Assembly (NCBI GenBank): GCA_002316385.1
Contig: DCDL01000024.1
Coordinates: 221,749-285,748 of the forward strand
Source of the DNA: Clostridium sp. UBA1056
Lineage (GTDB): Bacteria > Bacillota > Clostridia > Clostridiales > Clostridiaceae
Direction of reading: 5' to 3'
Length of the DNA: 64,000 nt
Position 1 is the stretch's first letter; every line of letters begins with the position of its first letter. This document shows positions 44,466 through 54,242 of this stretch, one piece after another. The notes beneath the pieces are model-generated. The model was given only the letters and a program-made list of their open reading frames with translations, was not told the origin of the DNA and made no database searches. The translations under genes and the position numbers were made by a program.

Positions 44466-46394
44466 TTATTTATTTTGCTTCTGTCTTTCTATCTCTTCAA
44501 AAACTTCATTTAAATATTCCCATCTTTCTAATAAAAAGTTCAATTCCTCTTTTAATCTATTTTGATCTTCTAATAACTGTTGTAATTTTACAAAATCACT
44601 TCCACACTGATTTATTTCAGTTTCAACTCTTGTAATTTCTTCTTCTTTATTTTCGATGTCCTCGTCTATGGTATCAAATTCTCTTTGCTCCTTAAAAGTA
44701 AATTTAAGTTTAATTTGCTTTTCTTTTTTATTTTTGTTTTCTCCCGCTTTTTTCTCTTTAATATTAGAGTTTGTCGTAGCAACCTCTTCTTCAGCTTTTA
44801 TATCCTTATACTCTTTATAATCACTATAATTCCCTACAAGTTCTAAAATCTTTCCTTTTCCTTCAAAGCTAAAAATTCTATTGGCAATTCTATCTAGGAA
44901 GTATCTATCGTGGGATATGGCTATTACTGTACCATTAAATCTATCCAAATAGTCTTCTAAAATTGTTAAAGTCTGAATATCTAAATCATTGGTTGGCTCA
45001 TCTAAAAACAATACATTAGGTGCTTCCATTAGTATTCTTAAAAGATATAATCTTCTCTTCTCTCCACCAGACAATTTAGATATAAAACTATGCTGCATGG
45101 TTCCATCAAATAAAAAGTTCTCTAACATTTGAGAAGCAGTAATTTTACTTCCATCATTTGTAGTTATATACTCAGCTATTTCTTTAATATATTCAATAAC
45201 TCTCATAGTTCCATCTAACTCTACATTTTCTTGAGTAAAGTATCCTATCTTAACAGTTTCACCTTGTGTAACTTCTCCCTTATCAGGGCTTAATTTTCCA
45301 CTTATAATATTCAATAAAGTAGATTTGCCCATACCATTATTCCCTATAACTCCTACTCTCTCTTCCTTAGTAAAGATATGACTAAAATCCTTTATAATTA
45401 CCTTGTCTCCAAAGTCCTTGCTTATATTATCAAGCTCTAATATCTTCTTTCCTAACCTTGAACCAGCTGTATTTAGTTCCATTTTTTCTTCATCTATCTT
45501 GTAGGATGTTTCTTTTAACTCTTCAAATCTATCAATTCTTGCCTTTTGCTTAGTAGATCTAGCCTTAGCTCCTCTTTTTATCCACGCTAACTCTTTTCTG
45601 TAAAGATTTTGTCTTTTACTCTCAAGCGCCTCAAAAAGCTGCATTCTCTCTGCTTTCTTCTCTAAAAATACAGAATAATTTCCTTGATAGGAATAAAGAT
45701 CTCCCCTATCTAGTTCAAAGATTCTATTAGTAATTCTATCTAAGAAATATCTATCGTGGGTTATCATTATAACCCCACCTTTTCTTTTCTGTAATAGCTC
45801 TTCCATATAATCAATTATTTCATTATCCATGTGGTTAGTAGGTTCATCCAATATTAAAAGATCACAAGGAGTTATTAACACATTACAAAGGCCTACTCTC
45901 TTTCTTTGCCCTCCAGAAAGCTTTCCCATTTTAGCATCGAAATCCGTTATTCCTAACTTTGTTAGTAATGCTTTAGCTTCACTTTCTATTTGCCAACCTC
46001 CTAATGCATCAATTTTGCTAGTAAGCTTAAATAACTTTTGTTGTAACTGAGAGTTATCACTATCGCTTTTTAGCTCTTCTAATACGTGCTCATATTCTCT
46101 TAGCACTTCCATTATTTCTCCTGTTCCATTAAAGACATGATCAATGACTCTATCTTCTGGATTAAACTCAATATGCTGAGGTAAATAGGAAATATTAAGT
46201 CCATTCATCTTTGTAATTATTCCTGAATCCTCTTGCTCTACACCTGCAATAATCTTCAGTAATGTAGATTTTCCAGCTCCATTTACGCCTATTATTCCAA
46301 TTTTATCTTCTGATGTTATAGTTAGTTTCACATCTGCTAATAATGGTTTTTCACTAAAACTCTTATATATATTTTCAAGTGTAATTAAATTCAT
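44466..46394 (-). CDS. Uup/YfmR-like ABC-F protein
   Basis: 642 residues from ATG 46394 (GAGG nine bases upstream). Two ATPase domains have intact motifs: GVNGAGKSTLL, LSGGQRKR and LLILDEPTNHMD; then GNNGMGKSTLL, LSGGEKRRLYLL and LFLDEPTNDLD. A linker of paired helices lies between them, and a C-terminal coiled coil (LKFTFKEQREFDTIDEDI) matches the Uup tail. ABC-F proteins of this type act on the ribosome, and Uup also binds DNA. It is a housekeeping type, unlike the damaged gene at 28-30 kb. Confidence 0.9.
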   Translation of the reverse strand: MNLITLENIYKSFSEKPLLADVKLTITSEDKIGIIGVNGAGKSTLLKIIAGVEQEDSGIITKMNGLNISYLPQHIEFNPEDRVIDHVFNGTGEIMEVLREYEHVLEELKSDSDNSQLQQKLFKLTSKIDALGGWQIESEAKALLTKLGITDFDAKMGKLSGGQRKRVGLCNVLITPCDLLILDEPTNHMDNEIIDYMEELLQKRKGGVIMITHDRYFLDRITNRIFELDRGDLYSYQGNYSVFLEKKAERMQLFEALESKRQNLYRKELAWIKRGAKARSTKQKARIDRFEELKETSYKIDEEKMELNTAGSRLGKKILELDNISKDFGDKVIIKDFSHIFTKEERVGVIGNNGMGKSTLLNIISGKLSPDKGEVTQGETVKIGYFTQENVELDGTMRVIEYIKEIAEYITTNDGSKITASQMLENFLFDGTMQHSFISKLSGGEKRRLYLLRILMEAPNVLFLDEPTNDLDIQTLTILEDYLDRFNGTVIAISHDRYFLDRIANRIFSFEGKGKILELVGNYSDYKEYKDIKAEEEVATTNSNIKEKKAGENKNKKEKQIKLKFTFKEQREFDTIDEDIENKEEEITRVETEINQCGSDFVKLQQLLEDQNRLKEELNFLLERWEYLNEVFEEIERQKQNK

Positions 46395-46505
46395 ATGTAT
46401 CATCCTCAATTCTTAACTATGTTTAAATTTTATAATTCCATCTACAAATTCTGTCATCATAAAACTTTTCCTATGGACATTATACCTAATTAAGAAAGAA
46501 ATAAA

Positions 46506-46537
46506 AACCTTTAGATAATATTTATTACCTAAAGGTT
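46506..46537 (-). terminator. Terminator of the S-component gene
   Basis: AACCTTTAG-A-TAATA and TATTA-C-CTAAAGGTT pair almost fully; on the minus strand a TTTTTATTT run follows. Confidence 0.8.
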
Positions 46538-46583
46538 CTTGCTTAATATTTATAGTAATTCTATACTATATTGCTGATTAATT

Positions 46584-47126
46584 TTACACTGCTATATCTT
46601 CATGCGCTTTTTTCTTTTTCTCACCTATAGTAGATAAATTTATTCCTAATCCCTTTTGTATTATTTTGATTATTGGAAGAGAAATTATACCATCTATCAC
46701 GTGATGAATTATAGTTCCTATTCCTGTTACAACAATAGATAAAACTATATTACTTGTAAATATAAGTACTATTAATCCTTCAAGAATTCCATGTATTGGT
46801 GCTGTAAATGCCACCACTTTACCATAAGAAATTTTTTTCATAATCATTTTAGCTCCAATATATCCCACTGCTATATGAGATGCTGCTCTCATTGCTACAA
46901 TTGGATCTGGTATCGCAAATAAAAATCCTATCACAGAACCTATTCCGACTACAGCAGCCTCAAAAGGTCCTAAGAACATAGCAATAAACATAGGTACATG
47001 TGATGCTAAAGTTGCAGAAAATGGTGGTATATATACCTTAAGGAAAGGCCCAAATACTACTGGTATTATTATGGACATAGCTATTAATAATGAGCTTATT
47101 ACCATCTTTTTTAGATTTGTTTTCAT
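46584..47126 (-). CDS. ECF-type transporter S component (substrate-binding membrane protein)
   Basis: 180 residues with about six hydrophobic segments. The N-terminal run YIPPFSATLASHVPMFIAMF and the loop RAASHIAVGYIGAK resemble NiaX-like or related vitamin-uptake S components, which need a separate ECF ATPase module encoded elsewhere. ATG 47126 is chosen for AGGGGG upstream. Two palindromic sites lie at 47151-47186, and a TetR gene is next door on the same strand. The vitamin is not determinable; niacin is one possibility. Confidence 0.65.
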   Translation of the reverse strand: MKTNLKKMVISSLLIAMSIIIPVVFGPFLKVYIPPFSATLASHVPMFIAMFLGPFEAAVVGIGSVIGFLFAIPDPIVAMRAASHIAVGYIGAKMIMKKISYGKVVAFTAPIHGILEGLIVLIFTSNIVLSIVVTGIGTIIHHVIDGIISLPIIKIIQKGLGINLSTIGEKKKKAHEDIAV

Positions 47127-47150
47127 TTTTATCCCCCTAACACAATGTAT

Positions 47151-47186
47151 ATACACTAGTATATATTATATATTTACACTTGTAAA
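47151..47186. promoter_or_regulatory. Paired operator-like palindromes
   Basis: ATACACTAGTATAT (47151-47164) and TTTACACTTGTAAA (47173-47186) share the core TACACTnGTA and lie just upstream of the S-component gene. A TetR-type repressor, such as the neighbour, could bind them. Confidence 0.5.
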
Positions 47187-47190
47187 TAGA

Positions 47191-47221
47191 AAAAATCCAT
47201 TACTAAACATAATGGATTTTT
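47191..47221. terminator. Terminator downstream of tetR-like gene
   Basis: AAAAATCCATTA and TAATGGATTTTT are perfect 12-base arms around CTAAACA; functional in either direction. Confidence 0.9.
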
Positions 47222-47428
47222 ATATTTATCTTTCTATTTAATTTTAAAACATTTAATCACCTATACTTCTAGTTGAGATATTAATAGTACTATCCATTGC
47301 TACTTTGTTTTAATATGACTTTAATCGTATTATCTAAATAATAAAACTCTGAAAGTATCATGTATAAAACAACATTTTAAAATGTTAAAATGTTAAGATT
47401 ATAAAAAGTTAACTATTTAAATAATTTT

Positions 47429-48025
47429 CTAAAAATCGCTTTTCATTCCTTCAGTGCATGCTGTCAATACCATTTTCTCTGCTACTTGAAAATACTCATC
47501 TAAATCAAATTTTCCTTCATCAATTAGATATTGTAATGAGGCTCCAAGCATTAAGGATATCATAGTAAATGGAATATTTTTCATGGTTTTCTCATCTAAA
47601 TTTTCCTTATATGTCTCTGTTAAAATATCCTCTATACTCTTTCTCCAAATATTAAAAGTGTTTTGAAATATAGCTCTTATTTCTTCATTTACTGTCCCTT
47701 GAACCCAATAATCAATTTGAGTATATTCCATCTTTTTATTTATCAAAATATCATCTTTTTTCTGTTCAAAAAAACCTTGAATATTTTCAGTAACAGATTT
47801 GTTTTCGATATCTATATAATTTTTACGCCCCTTAGAAAACTCCTCTTGTATGCTATTAAGTAATCCTACCATAATATCATTTTTAGTAGAGAAGTGATAA
47901 TGCAGGTTAGCTTGGCTCATATTGGCCTCCTTAGCAATCATATGCATACGGGTACCACTAATTTTTTCCTTCGATACTACTTCAAGCGCTGCTTTAAGTA
48001 TCTTTTTATTCACATCTTTTTCCAT
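47429..48025 (-). CDS. TetR-family transcriptional regulator
   Basis: 198 residues. The N-terminal helix-turn-helix reads GTRMHMIAKEANMSQANLHY and HFSTKNDIM, as in TetR/AcrR proteins; the C-terminal domain (TEGMKSDF end) is a variable ligand-binding bundle. AAGGT precedes the ATG at 48025. It may control the adjacent S component through the palindromes at 47151-47186; this is inference from position. Confidence 0.92.
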   Translation of the reverse strand: MEKDVNKKILKAALEVVSKEKISGTRMHMIAKEANMSQANLHYHFSTKNDIMVGLLNSIQEEFSKGRKNYIDIENKSVTENIQGFFEQKKDDILINKKMEYTQIDYWVQGTVNEEIRAIFQNTFNIWRKSIEDILTETYKENLDEKTMKNIPFTMISLMLGASLQYLIDEGKFDLDEYFQVAEKMVLTACTEGMKSDF

Positions 48026-48040
48026 AATTAACCTTCTTTC

Positions 48041-48275
48041 TTACTTAACCCTAATTTCATCTAAATGTATATAATCTTTTACCTTATTTATTGGCTCTTC
48101 CAGCCAAATACATGTTGATAATATTTTTAGGATTTCCTGTGTAAATAAATTTTGTAATCTTTCTTCTAAAGATAGCTTTTTAAATTATTTGATGATCTAT
48201 TATCTATAAATAAGGCATTAAATTCGTAGTCTTCTTTAAAGCTACCAACCTTTCCAAAGAAACTTCCACCCTTTA
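48041..48275 (-). pseudogene. Decayed gene of unknown function
   Basis: Minus-strand pieces in two frames: GGSFFGKVGSFKEDYEFNAL and FIDNRSSNNLK, then KKLSLEERLQNLFTQEILKI, LSTCIWLEEPINKVKDYIHL and DEIRVK with a stop at 48041. They join if a frameshift near 48185 is allowed. No family is recognised. The text is protein-like, so it is recorded as a relic. Confidence 0.4.
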
Positions 48276-49003
48276 GTTACTAGATAGAACAATTCAACTG
48301 TACTTAATGATGTTTCTTTTTTACCACTTTCAAGCCTGCGAACTATCTACCACTACATTACACATAGATAAGCTATGGCCTTACTATATAACTGTAATTA
48401 CATTTTTCTTTAGTAATATTTTATTAATTAAAGATCATTCTAAAATGAACCTTAAAATATTTATACATAACTTTCTTGAAACTTATAATATAACTTAATT
48501 TTTCGATTTTCTATAGGTTTCCCTTCTTATTTCTTATAAAATAGACCTTTTATTGGTAATGTACCTCCAAAACTATGATCTTGTACATAATAAGCTTCAT
48601 TTATGGAATTGATTGCTCTTTCAACATCGTGTGTAGCAACCATCTCTTTAAGTTTATCATCTTTATCAAGTATTGCAAGCTATGTAGCATATCCATAGGC
48701 TACATGACTAACTGGATTTTCTTTTGGAGAATTTATAGGATCTGTAATTCCTTTATAATAGGATTACACCTTCATATGTCTTGTAGCTATACTCTTATTC
48801 CTATTCCACTATTTTTCATACAACAAGCAATTCCCACCAGTTAATTACTATCATATTTGTATTTTTATACAATAAACTTTTCTTTAAAATTCTACTATAC
48901 AAACTATAAAAAAAGTATTATACTGTTAGTGATTTGATGAATTATTAAAAATATACTTAATATTTTTAATGTTGAATTTATTTAGTAAGGGGGTACTTTT
49001 TAA
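48276..49003. other. Gene-poor region with relics upstream of the hydrogenase operon
   Basis: Apart from the relic at 48527-48780, nothing coding is supported; short plus-strand frames here (63 and 89 codons) lack ribosome sites and family features. Upstream of hydC no clear -35/-10 pair was found; the site AAGGGGGT at 48987-48994 serves the GTG start. Confidence 0.4.
48527..48780 (-). pseudogene. Xanthine dehydrogenase/aldehyde oxidase-type molybdoenzyme fragment
   Basis: Minus-strand reading gives ITDPINSPKENPVSHVAYGY, AT, an in-frame stop, LAILDKDDKLKEMVATHDVE and RAINSIN, then GGTLPIKGLFYKK and a stop. NPVSHVAYGYAT and HDVGRAINPIN are highly conserved in the molybdopterin-binding subunit of xanthine dehydrogenases. 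The stop, missing flanks and an apparent deletion after INSIN show decay. The frame of the first part is uncertain. Confidence 0.55.
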
Positions 49004-49480
49004 GTGTGTTGTAACTTAGAAAAAAATCGAATGTTTAAGGAATTGGATGATTTTATTAAATCCTTACCTAGCAAAGATGGAGCTTTAATAGAGGTTTTGC
49101 ATAGAGCTCAGCATATCTTTGGATATCTACCTAAGGAAGTTCAAACTTTTGTAGCTGATAAACTTAATTTACCTGTATCTAAGGTTTATGGTGTTGTAAC
49201 ATTCTACTCATTCTTTACTACAGAACCTCGTGGTAAAAATGTAGTAAATGTTTGCATGGGTACTGCATGTTTTGTTCGTGGCGCTGGAGATGTTCTTAAG
49301 GAATTTGAAAAAGAATTAAGCATTAAATCTGGACAAACTACAGAAGACATGAAATTCACGCTAGGTTCACTAAGATGCGTTGGTGCTTGTGGTCTTGCTC
49401 CTGTTTTAACCATAAATGATAAGGTTTACGGTCATTGTACTCCAGACCAAGTAAAAAGTATATTAGCTGAATATGAATAG
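49004..49480 (+). CDS. hydC: Electron-bifurcating hydrogenase gamma subunit (NuoE-like, [2Fe-2S])
   Basis: 158 residues. The thioredoxin-like domain has four cluster cysteines at 84, 89, 125 and 129 (CMGTACFVRGAG; RCVGACGLAP). As HydC it passes electrons within the HydABC complex. It starts at GTG 49004, ten bases after AAGGGGGT; the first in-frame ATG lacks a ribosome site. hydB follows after 18 bases. Confidence 0.9.
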   Translation: MCCNLEKNRMFKELDDFIKSLPSKDGALIEVLHRAQHIFGYLPKEVQTFVADKLNLPVSKVYGVVTFYSFFTTEPRGKNVVNVCMGTACFVRGAGDVLKEFEKELSIKSGQTTEDMKFTLGSLRCVGACGLAPVLTINDKVYGHCTPDQVKSILAEYE

Positions 49481-49498
49481 GATTAGGAGGTAACAAAG

Positions 49499-51394
49499 TT
49501 GAATAGAATAAATTCCTTTGAAGAATTAAATAAAATTTATCAGGAATATAAATCATCCCTTAATATTAGAAAAGCAACTGGTATTGACGATCTTGTTTGT
49601 GAAAAAAATAACTATGAAAAAGAAATACTTATTTGTGGTGGAACTGGATGTAAGTCTGCACAAAGTGATTTAATTAAAGATAACCTTGAAAATGAAATTA
49701 AAAAGCTAGGTTTGGAAGATAAAGTATACGTTTCTATAACTGGCTGTTTCGGATTCTGCGAAAAAGGTCCTATAGTAAAAGTTACTCCAGATGATGTATT
49801 TTATGTTCATGTGACTCCTGAAGATGCTGAAGAAATTATCAATGATCATATTGTTAATGGAAAAGTTATAGAAAGATTACTTTATGAAGAGCCAACTATA
49901 AAAGAAAAAGTTAAGACCCAAGATGAAATGACATTTTATAAAAAGCAAGTAAGAATAGCTCTTAGAAATTGTGGATTAATAAACCCTGAAAATATTGATG
50001 AATATATCGCTGAAAAAGGATATTTAGCTCTTGGAAAATGTCTAACTGAATACACTTCAGATGATGTAATAAATGTTATATTACAATCTGGGCTAAGAGG
50101 TAGAGGTGGCGGTGGCTTTCCTACAGGTAAGAAATGGCAATTTGCTAAAGGCTATGATGCTGATCAAAAATATATTATTTGTAATGCTGATGAAGGAGAT
50201 CCAGGTGCATTCATGGATCGTTCAATTTTAGAAGGTGATCCTAATAGTGTCCTTGAAGCTATGGCTATAGCTGGTTATGCTATAGGCGCTACTAAAGGTA
50301 ATATATATATTAGAGCTGAGTATCCTCTAGCTATAGAAAGACTTAGAATTGCTATAAGCCAAGCTAGAGAATATGGATTACTCGGTAAAAATATACTAAA
50401 TTCAGGTTTTGATTTTGATATTGATATTAAATATGGAGCTGGTGCTTTTGTATGTGGCGAAGAGACTGCACTTATCCACTCTATAGAAGGTAACCGTGGA
50501 GAACCTACAAATAAACCACCGTTCCCTGCTGAATCTGGTCTTTGGAATAAACCAACTTGTGTTAATAACGTTGAAACTTTAGCAAATATACCAGTTATAA
50601 TCAATAACGGGGCAGATTATTTTAGCTCTATTGGGACTAAAACCTCTACTGGAACTAAAGTTTTTGCTTTAGCTGGTAAAATTAATAATGTTGGTCTTGT
50701 AGAGGTGCCTATGGGAACAACTTTAAGAGAAATCCTTTATGAAGTAGGTGGAGGAATTAAATTTGATAAAGAATTCAAGGCTGTTCAAACTGGAGGTCCT
50801 TCTGGAGGATGTATTCCTAAAGAATTCTTAGATACGCCTATCGACTTTGACTCTTTAAGTGCCATCGGATCTATGATGGGTTCTGGTGGTATGATAGTAA
50901 TGGATGAAGACAACTGTATGGTTGATATAGCTAAGTTCTATCTAGAGTTTACTAGAGAAGAATCTTGTGGTAAATGTACTCCTTGTAGAATTGGTAATAC
51001 TCGTTTACTTGAAATTCTTGAAAGAATTTCAAAGGGCGAAGGTGATTTAAGTGATTTAGATAAGCTTCAAGAGCTTAGTAATACTATTAAAGATACTTCT
51101 CTTTGTGCGTTAGGTCAAACTTCTCCTAACCCTATTCTTAGTACAATGAAATATTTCTATGATGAATATAAGAGTCACGTTGTAGATAAGATTTGTCCAG
51201 CAGGAGTTTGTAAAGACCTTATGAAATTTGTTATTACTGATAGATGTATTGGTTGTACTAAGTGTGCAAGGCAATGTCCAGTTGGATGTATCCAAGGGAA
51301 AGTTAAGGCTAAACATGTAATTGATCATAGTAAATGTATTAAATGTGGTGCATGTAAATCTAGCTGTCCAGTAGATGCAATAGATTTAGTTTAA
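49499..51394 (+). CDS. hydB: Electron-bifurcating hydrogenase beta subunit (NuoF-like, FMN/NADH)
   Basis: 631 residues from TTG 49499 (TAGGAGG upstream). The order of parts is: [2Fe-2S] thioredoxin-like domain (Cys46, 51, 83, 87), FMN/NADH-binding core with GRGGGGFPTGKKW, a SLBB segment, a [4Fe-4S] site ESCGKCTPCRIGNTR, and a C-terminal two-cluster ferredoxin (CIGCTKCARQCPVGC; CIKCGACKSSCP). It oxidises or reduces NAD(H) and is the likely flavin bifurcation site shared with ferredoxin. Confidence 0.95.
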   Translation: MNRINSFEELNKIYQEYKSSLNIRKATGIDDLVCEKNNYEKEILICGGTGCKSAQSDLIKDNLENEIKKLGLEDKVYVSITGCFGFCEKGPIVKVTPDDVFYVHVTPEDAEEIINDHIVNGKVIERLLYEEPTIKEKVKTQDEMTFYKKQVRIALRNCGLINPENIDEYIAEKGYLALGKCLTEYTSDDVINVILQSGLRGRGGGGFPTGKKWQFAKGYDADQKYIICNADEGDPGAFMDRSILEGDPNSVLEAMAIAGYAIGATKGNIYIRAEYPLAIERLRIAISQAREYGLLGKNILNSGFDFDIDIKYGAGAFVCGEETALIHSIEGNRGEPTNKPPFPAESGLWNKPTCVNNVETLANIPVIINNGADYFSSIGTKTSTGTKVFALAGKINNVGLVEVPMGTTLREILYEVGGGIKFDKEFKAVQTGGPSGGCIPKEFLDTPIDFDSLSAIGSMMGSGGMIVMDEDNCMVDIAKFYLEFTREESCGKCTPCRIGNTRLLEILERISKGEGDLSDLDKLQELSNTIKDTSLCALGQTSPNPILSTMKYFYDEYKSHVVDKICPAGVCKDLMKFVITDRCIGCTKCARQCPVGCIQGKVKAKHVIDHSKCIKCGACKSSCPVDAIDLV

Positions 51395-51416
51395 TAATTT
51401 TAAAGAGGTGAGATCA

Positions 51417-53159
51417 TTGAGTTTAGTTGCACTTAAAATAAATAATAAAGAAATATCTGTAGAGCAAGGAACTACAATTTTTGACGCTGCACGTAAACTT
51501 AATATAAAAATCCCTACCCTTTGCTATCTAAATCTTCATGATAAAAAGACTACTAATAAACCTGGATCTTGTAGAGTTTGTGTAGTGGAAGTAGAAGGAA
51601 GAAAAAACTTAGCTCCAGCTTGTTGTACTGCTGTTGCTCACAATATGGTGGTTAACACTGGTACCCCAAGAGTAATAGCCGCAAGAAAAACTTTAATCGA
51701 ACTTTTATTGTCAGATCATCCAATGGATTGTTTGACTTGCCAAAAAAATTTAAATTGTGAACTCCAAAAGCTTGCTAGTACTTATGGATTAACCAATTTA
51801 AAATATATTGGTGCAAAATCTGTGGCTATGAAAGAAATTAAAAATCCGTCTATCGTAAGAGACACTTCTAAATGTATTTTATGTAGAAGATGTGAAACTG
51901 TTTGTAGCCAAGTTCAAAAGGTTGGTGCCATAGGTCCAGTGAATAGAGGTTTTGATACTACTATAAGTACAGCCTTCTTCGAAGATTTAGACAAAAGTGT
52001 TTGTACCTTATGTGGTCAATGCGTAAATGTATGTCCTACAGGTGCCTTAATGGAAAAAGATAATACCTTAGATGTATTAAATGCTATAGACGATAAAGAT
52101 AAATATGTAGTAGTTCAAACTGCTCCTGCTGTTCGTGCTGCCCTTGGTGAAGAATTCGGAATTATTGAAGGTGCTGTTACTGGTAAAATGGTTGAAGCTC
52201 TAAAAGAGCTTGGATTTGACAAAGTTTATGATACTGATTTTGCAGCAGACTTAACTATTATGGAAGAAGCAGCAGAGTTCCTAGAAAGATATAAAAGCGG
52301 CGAAAACCTCCCTATAATTACGAGTTGTTGTCCAGGTTGGATTAATTTCATAGAAAAACATTATGTAAACCTATTAAATCTCCCATCAACCTGCAAATCT
52401 CCTCAACAAATGTGGGGAGCTATAGCAAAATCATACCTAGCTGAAAAATTAGGTATTCCAAGAGAAAAACTCTTTGTCGTATCTGTAATGCCATGTATAG
52501 CTAAAAAGTTTGAAGCTACCAGAGAAGAATTTATAAATGAAAGTGGATATCCAGATGTAGATGTGGTTATAAGTACAAGAGAATTAGCTAAGATGATTAG
52601 AAGCGCTGGATTAGATTTTTATTCTTTACCTTCTTCTGATTTTGATACTATAATGGGTGAATCCACTGGTGCTGGAGTTATATTTGGAACTACTGGCGGA
52701 GTTATGGAAGCTGCTTTACGTACTGCTTATGAGTGGATTACGAATAATACTTTAGAAGATCTTGACTTTAAGGCTGTTAGAGGCCTTGAAGGAGTTAAGG
52801 AAGCTTCATTAGTTATTGATGGTAATACTATTAATATAGCTATTGTAAGTGGACTTGCAAATGCAAAGGAATTGTTAGATAATATAGATGAGACATCTAA
52901 AAAATATCACTTCATTGAAGTAATGGCATGTCCAGGAGGATGTATAAATGGTGGTGGTCAACCATACTCTAATGAGCAATACTCTTTAATAGAAAAAAGA
53001 ATGAATGCTCTTTATAGTGAGGACGCTAATAAGGTTATAAGAAAATCTCATGAGAACCCTGAGATTATAAAACTTTATGAAGAATTCCTTGGAAAACCTA
53101 ATGGAGAAAAATCTCACCATTTACTTCATACTTACTATATAAATAAACAAACTCGCTAA
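51417..53159 (+). CDS. hydA: [FeFe] hydrogenase catalytic subunit
   Basis: 580 residues from TTG 51417, with AGAGGTG six bases upstream (in-frame GTG 51408 overlaps it). Parts in order: [2Fe-2S] (Cys36, 52, 55, 69), His/Cys3 [4Fe-4S] (His101, Cys105, 108, 114), two [4Fe-4S] clusters (CILCRRCETVC; CTLCGQCVNVCP), then the H-cluster motifs TSCCPGW, MPCIAKKFEA and MACPGGCINGGGQP. All active-site cysteines are present. With hydC and hydB it should couple NADH and reduced ferredoxin oxidation to hydrogen formation. Confidence 0.97.
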   Translation: MSLVALKINNKEISVEQGTTIFDAARKLNIKIPTLCYLNLHDKKTTNKPGSCRVCVVEVEGRKNLAPACCTAVAHNMVVNTGTPRVIAARKTLIELLLSDHPMDCLTCQKNLNCELQKLASTYGLTNLKYIGAKSVAMKEIKNPSIVRDTSKCILCRRCETVCSQVQKVGAIGPVNRGFDTTISTAFFEDLDKSVCTLCGQCVNVCPTGALMEKDNTLDVLNAIDDKDKYVVVQTAPAVRAALGEEFGIIEGAVTGKMVEALKELGFDKVYDTDFAADLTIMEEAAEFLERYKSGENLPIITSCCPGWINFIEKHYVNLLNLPSTCKSPQQMWGAIAKSYLAEKLGIPREKLFVVSVMPCIAKKFEATREEFINESGYPDVDVVISTRELAKMIRSAGLDFYSLPSSDFDTIMGESTGAGVIFGTTGGVMEAALRTAYEWITNNTLEDLDFKAVRGLEGVKEASLVIDGNTINIAIVSGLANAKELLDNIDETSKKYHFIEVMACPGGCINGGGQPYSNEQYSLIEKRMNALYSEDANKVIRKSHENPEIIKLYEEFLGKPNGEKSHHLLHTYYINKQTR

Positions 53160-53204
53160 TCTAGTTATTAGTTATTAGTCCCTAACTAATATAAATATAG
53201 ACAT

Positions 53205-53241
53205 AAAAAAGATGGTATAAATTATTTATACCATCTTTTTT
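53205..53241. terminator. Terminator of the hydCBA operon
   Basis: Perfect 15-base arms AAAAAAGATGGTATA and TATACCATCTTTTTT around a seven-base loop; works in both directions with the convergent exporter genes. Confidence 0.95.
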
Positions 53242-53292
53242 ATGTAGCTTTTTAGATTTTTAATTGTGAAAATTAGAAATATTTAAAGTAGT

Positions 53293-53892
53293 TTATCCTA
53301 AATTATAAAAGAATGTAACAAATACTGGAACTAAAGAGCTCATTATAACTCCATTGATAAATGAAATTACAGCTATCTCCGGATTGGTAGCTTTGGCTAT
53401 AAGTGGTAATGTAGTATCCATGGATGTAGCTCCTGCAGGTGCTATTGCTGTGTAACCATTTAGTCTCTTAGCTAAAATAGGAATCAGGATAACAGTTAGT
53501 ATTTCACGAAATACATTTGTTAGAAAAGCTATAGCTCCTAAAGTGTCTCCACCCATCTCTTTAAGCATTACTCCAGATAGACTATACCATCCAAAGCCTG
53601 CTCCTATAGCTAAGCTTTCATTAATAGCCATATTAAATAGGAATCCAACTAAAAGTCCTCCTAGTAAACTACCAGTAATTCCACCAAAAGGTATTAACAA
53701 AGCTTTAAGTCCTACTTTTTTCAGATCTTTAAATATCTTTTTATTTCCTCCTACATCTATACCAACTAAAAAGATTAATGCGATTAATGAAATAGAAGCA
53801 AGTTTGTCCATATTATTCATTATTTCTGGTGGAAATATAAAATAACCACAGCCCATTCCAACTAATATAGATATTATTATTATGTACGTCAT
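53293..53892 (-). CDS. LysO-type lysine exporter, C-terminal half as a separate protein
   Basis: 199 residues, about six membrane segments. The conserved LysO core is present: GFGWYSLSGVMLKEMGG, FLTNVFREILTVILIP and APAGATSMDTTLPLI. In E. coli LysO this is the second half of one chain; here it is its own gene, two bases after the first half. GGAGGG precedes the ATG at 53892. The pair probably exports lysine or a similar amino acid. Confidence 0.85.
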   Translation of the reverse strand: MTYIIIISILVGMGCGYFIFPPEIMNNMDKLASISLIALIFLVGIDVGGNKKIFKDLKKVGLKALLIPFGGITGSLLGGLLVGFLFNMAINESLAIGAGFGWYSLSGVMLKEMGGDTLGAIAFLTNVFREILTVILIPILAKRLNGYTAIAPAGATSMDTTLPLIAKATNPEIAVISFINGVIMSSLVPVFVTFFYNLG

Positions 53893-53894
53893 AA

Positions 53895-54242
53895 TTATTT
53901 GCCCTCCTCACATGTCTCATTTAAAAGTTCATCATTATTTTCAATTATACATTCTTTATCAAAATTTGATTTTTCTTCCTTAGGCATAAACTTTTCTGAT
54001 AAAATATATATAATTACTATACTGACACCTATGGTAGCTACTGCAAATAAAAAAGACTTTAGTCCTATAGATGGAAGATTTTTTATTATGTCTTTATCAG
54101 CTCCTATAGAAGCACCCATGGAAAACAACAAGAATATTACTCCAAGTTGTTGCAATTTACCATTTATACTTTTTCCTTTCTCACCTAATTTTAGGAAATA
54201 TCCTACAATGGCACCAAGTATTAATGCTATTAAAATATTCAT
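53895..54242 (-). CDS. LysO-type exporter, N-terminal half as a separate protein
   Basis: 115 residues with three membrane segments and a charged cytosolic tail. KLQQLGVIFLLFSMGASIGA matches the N-terminal LysO domain. AAGGAGGGGG precedes the ATG at 54242. It is followed after two bases by the second half, so the two likely form one transporter. The split form is common in clostridia as recalled. Confidence 0.8.
   Translation of the reverse strand: MNILIALILGAIVGYFLKLGEKGKSINGKLQQLGVIFLLFSMGASIGADKDIIKNLPSIGLKSFLFAVATIGVSIVIIYILSEKFMPKEEKSNFDKECIIENNDELLNETCEEGK

Noticed and set aside
48307..48844. Two plus-strand frames of 63 and 89 codons
   Set aside because: No ribosome site or family similarity; the second is antisense to the xanthine-dehydrogenase relic.
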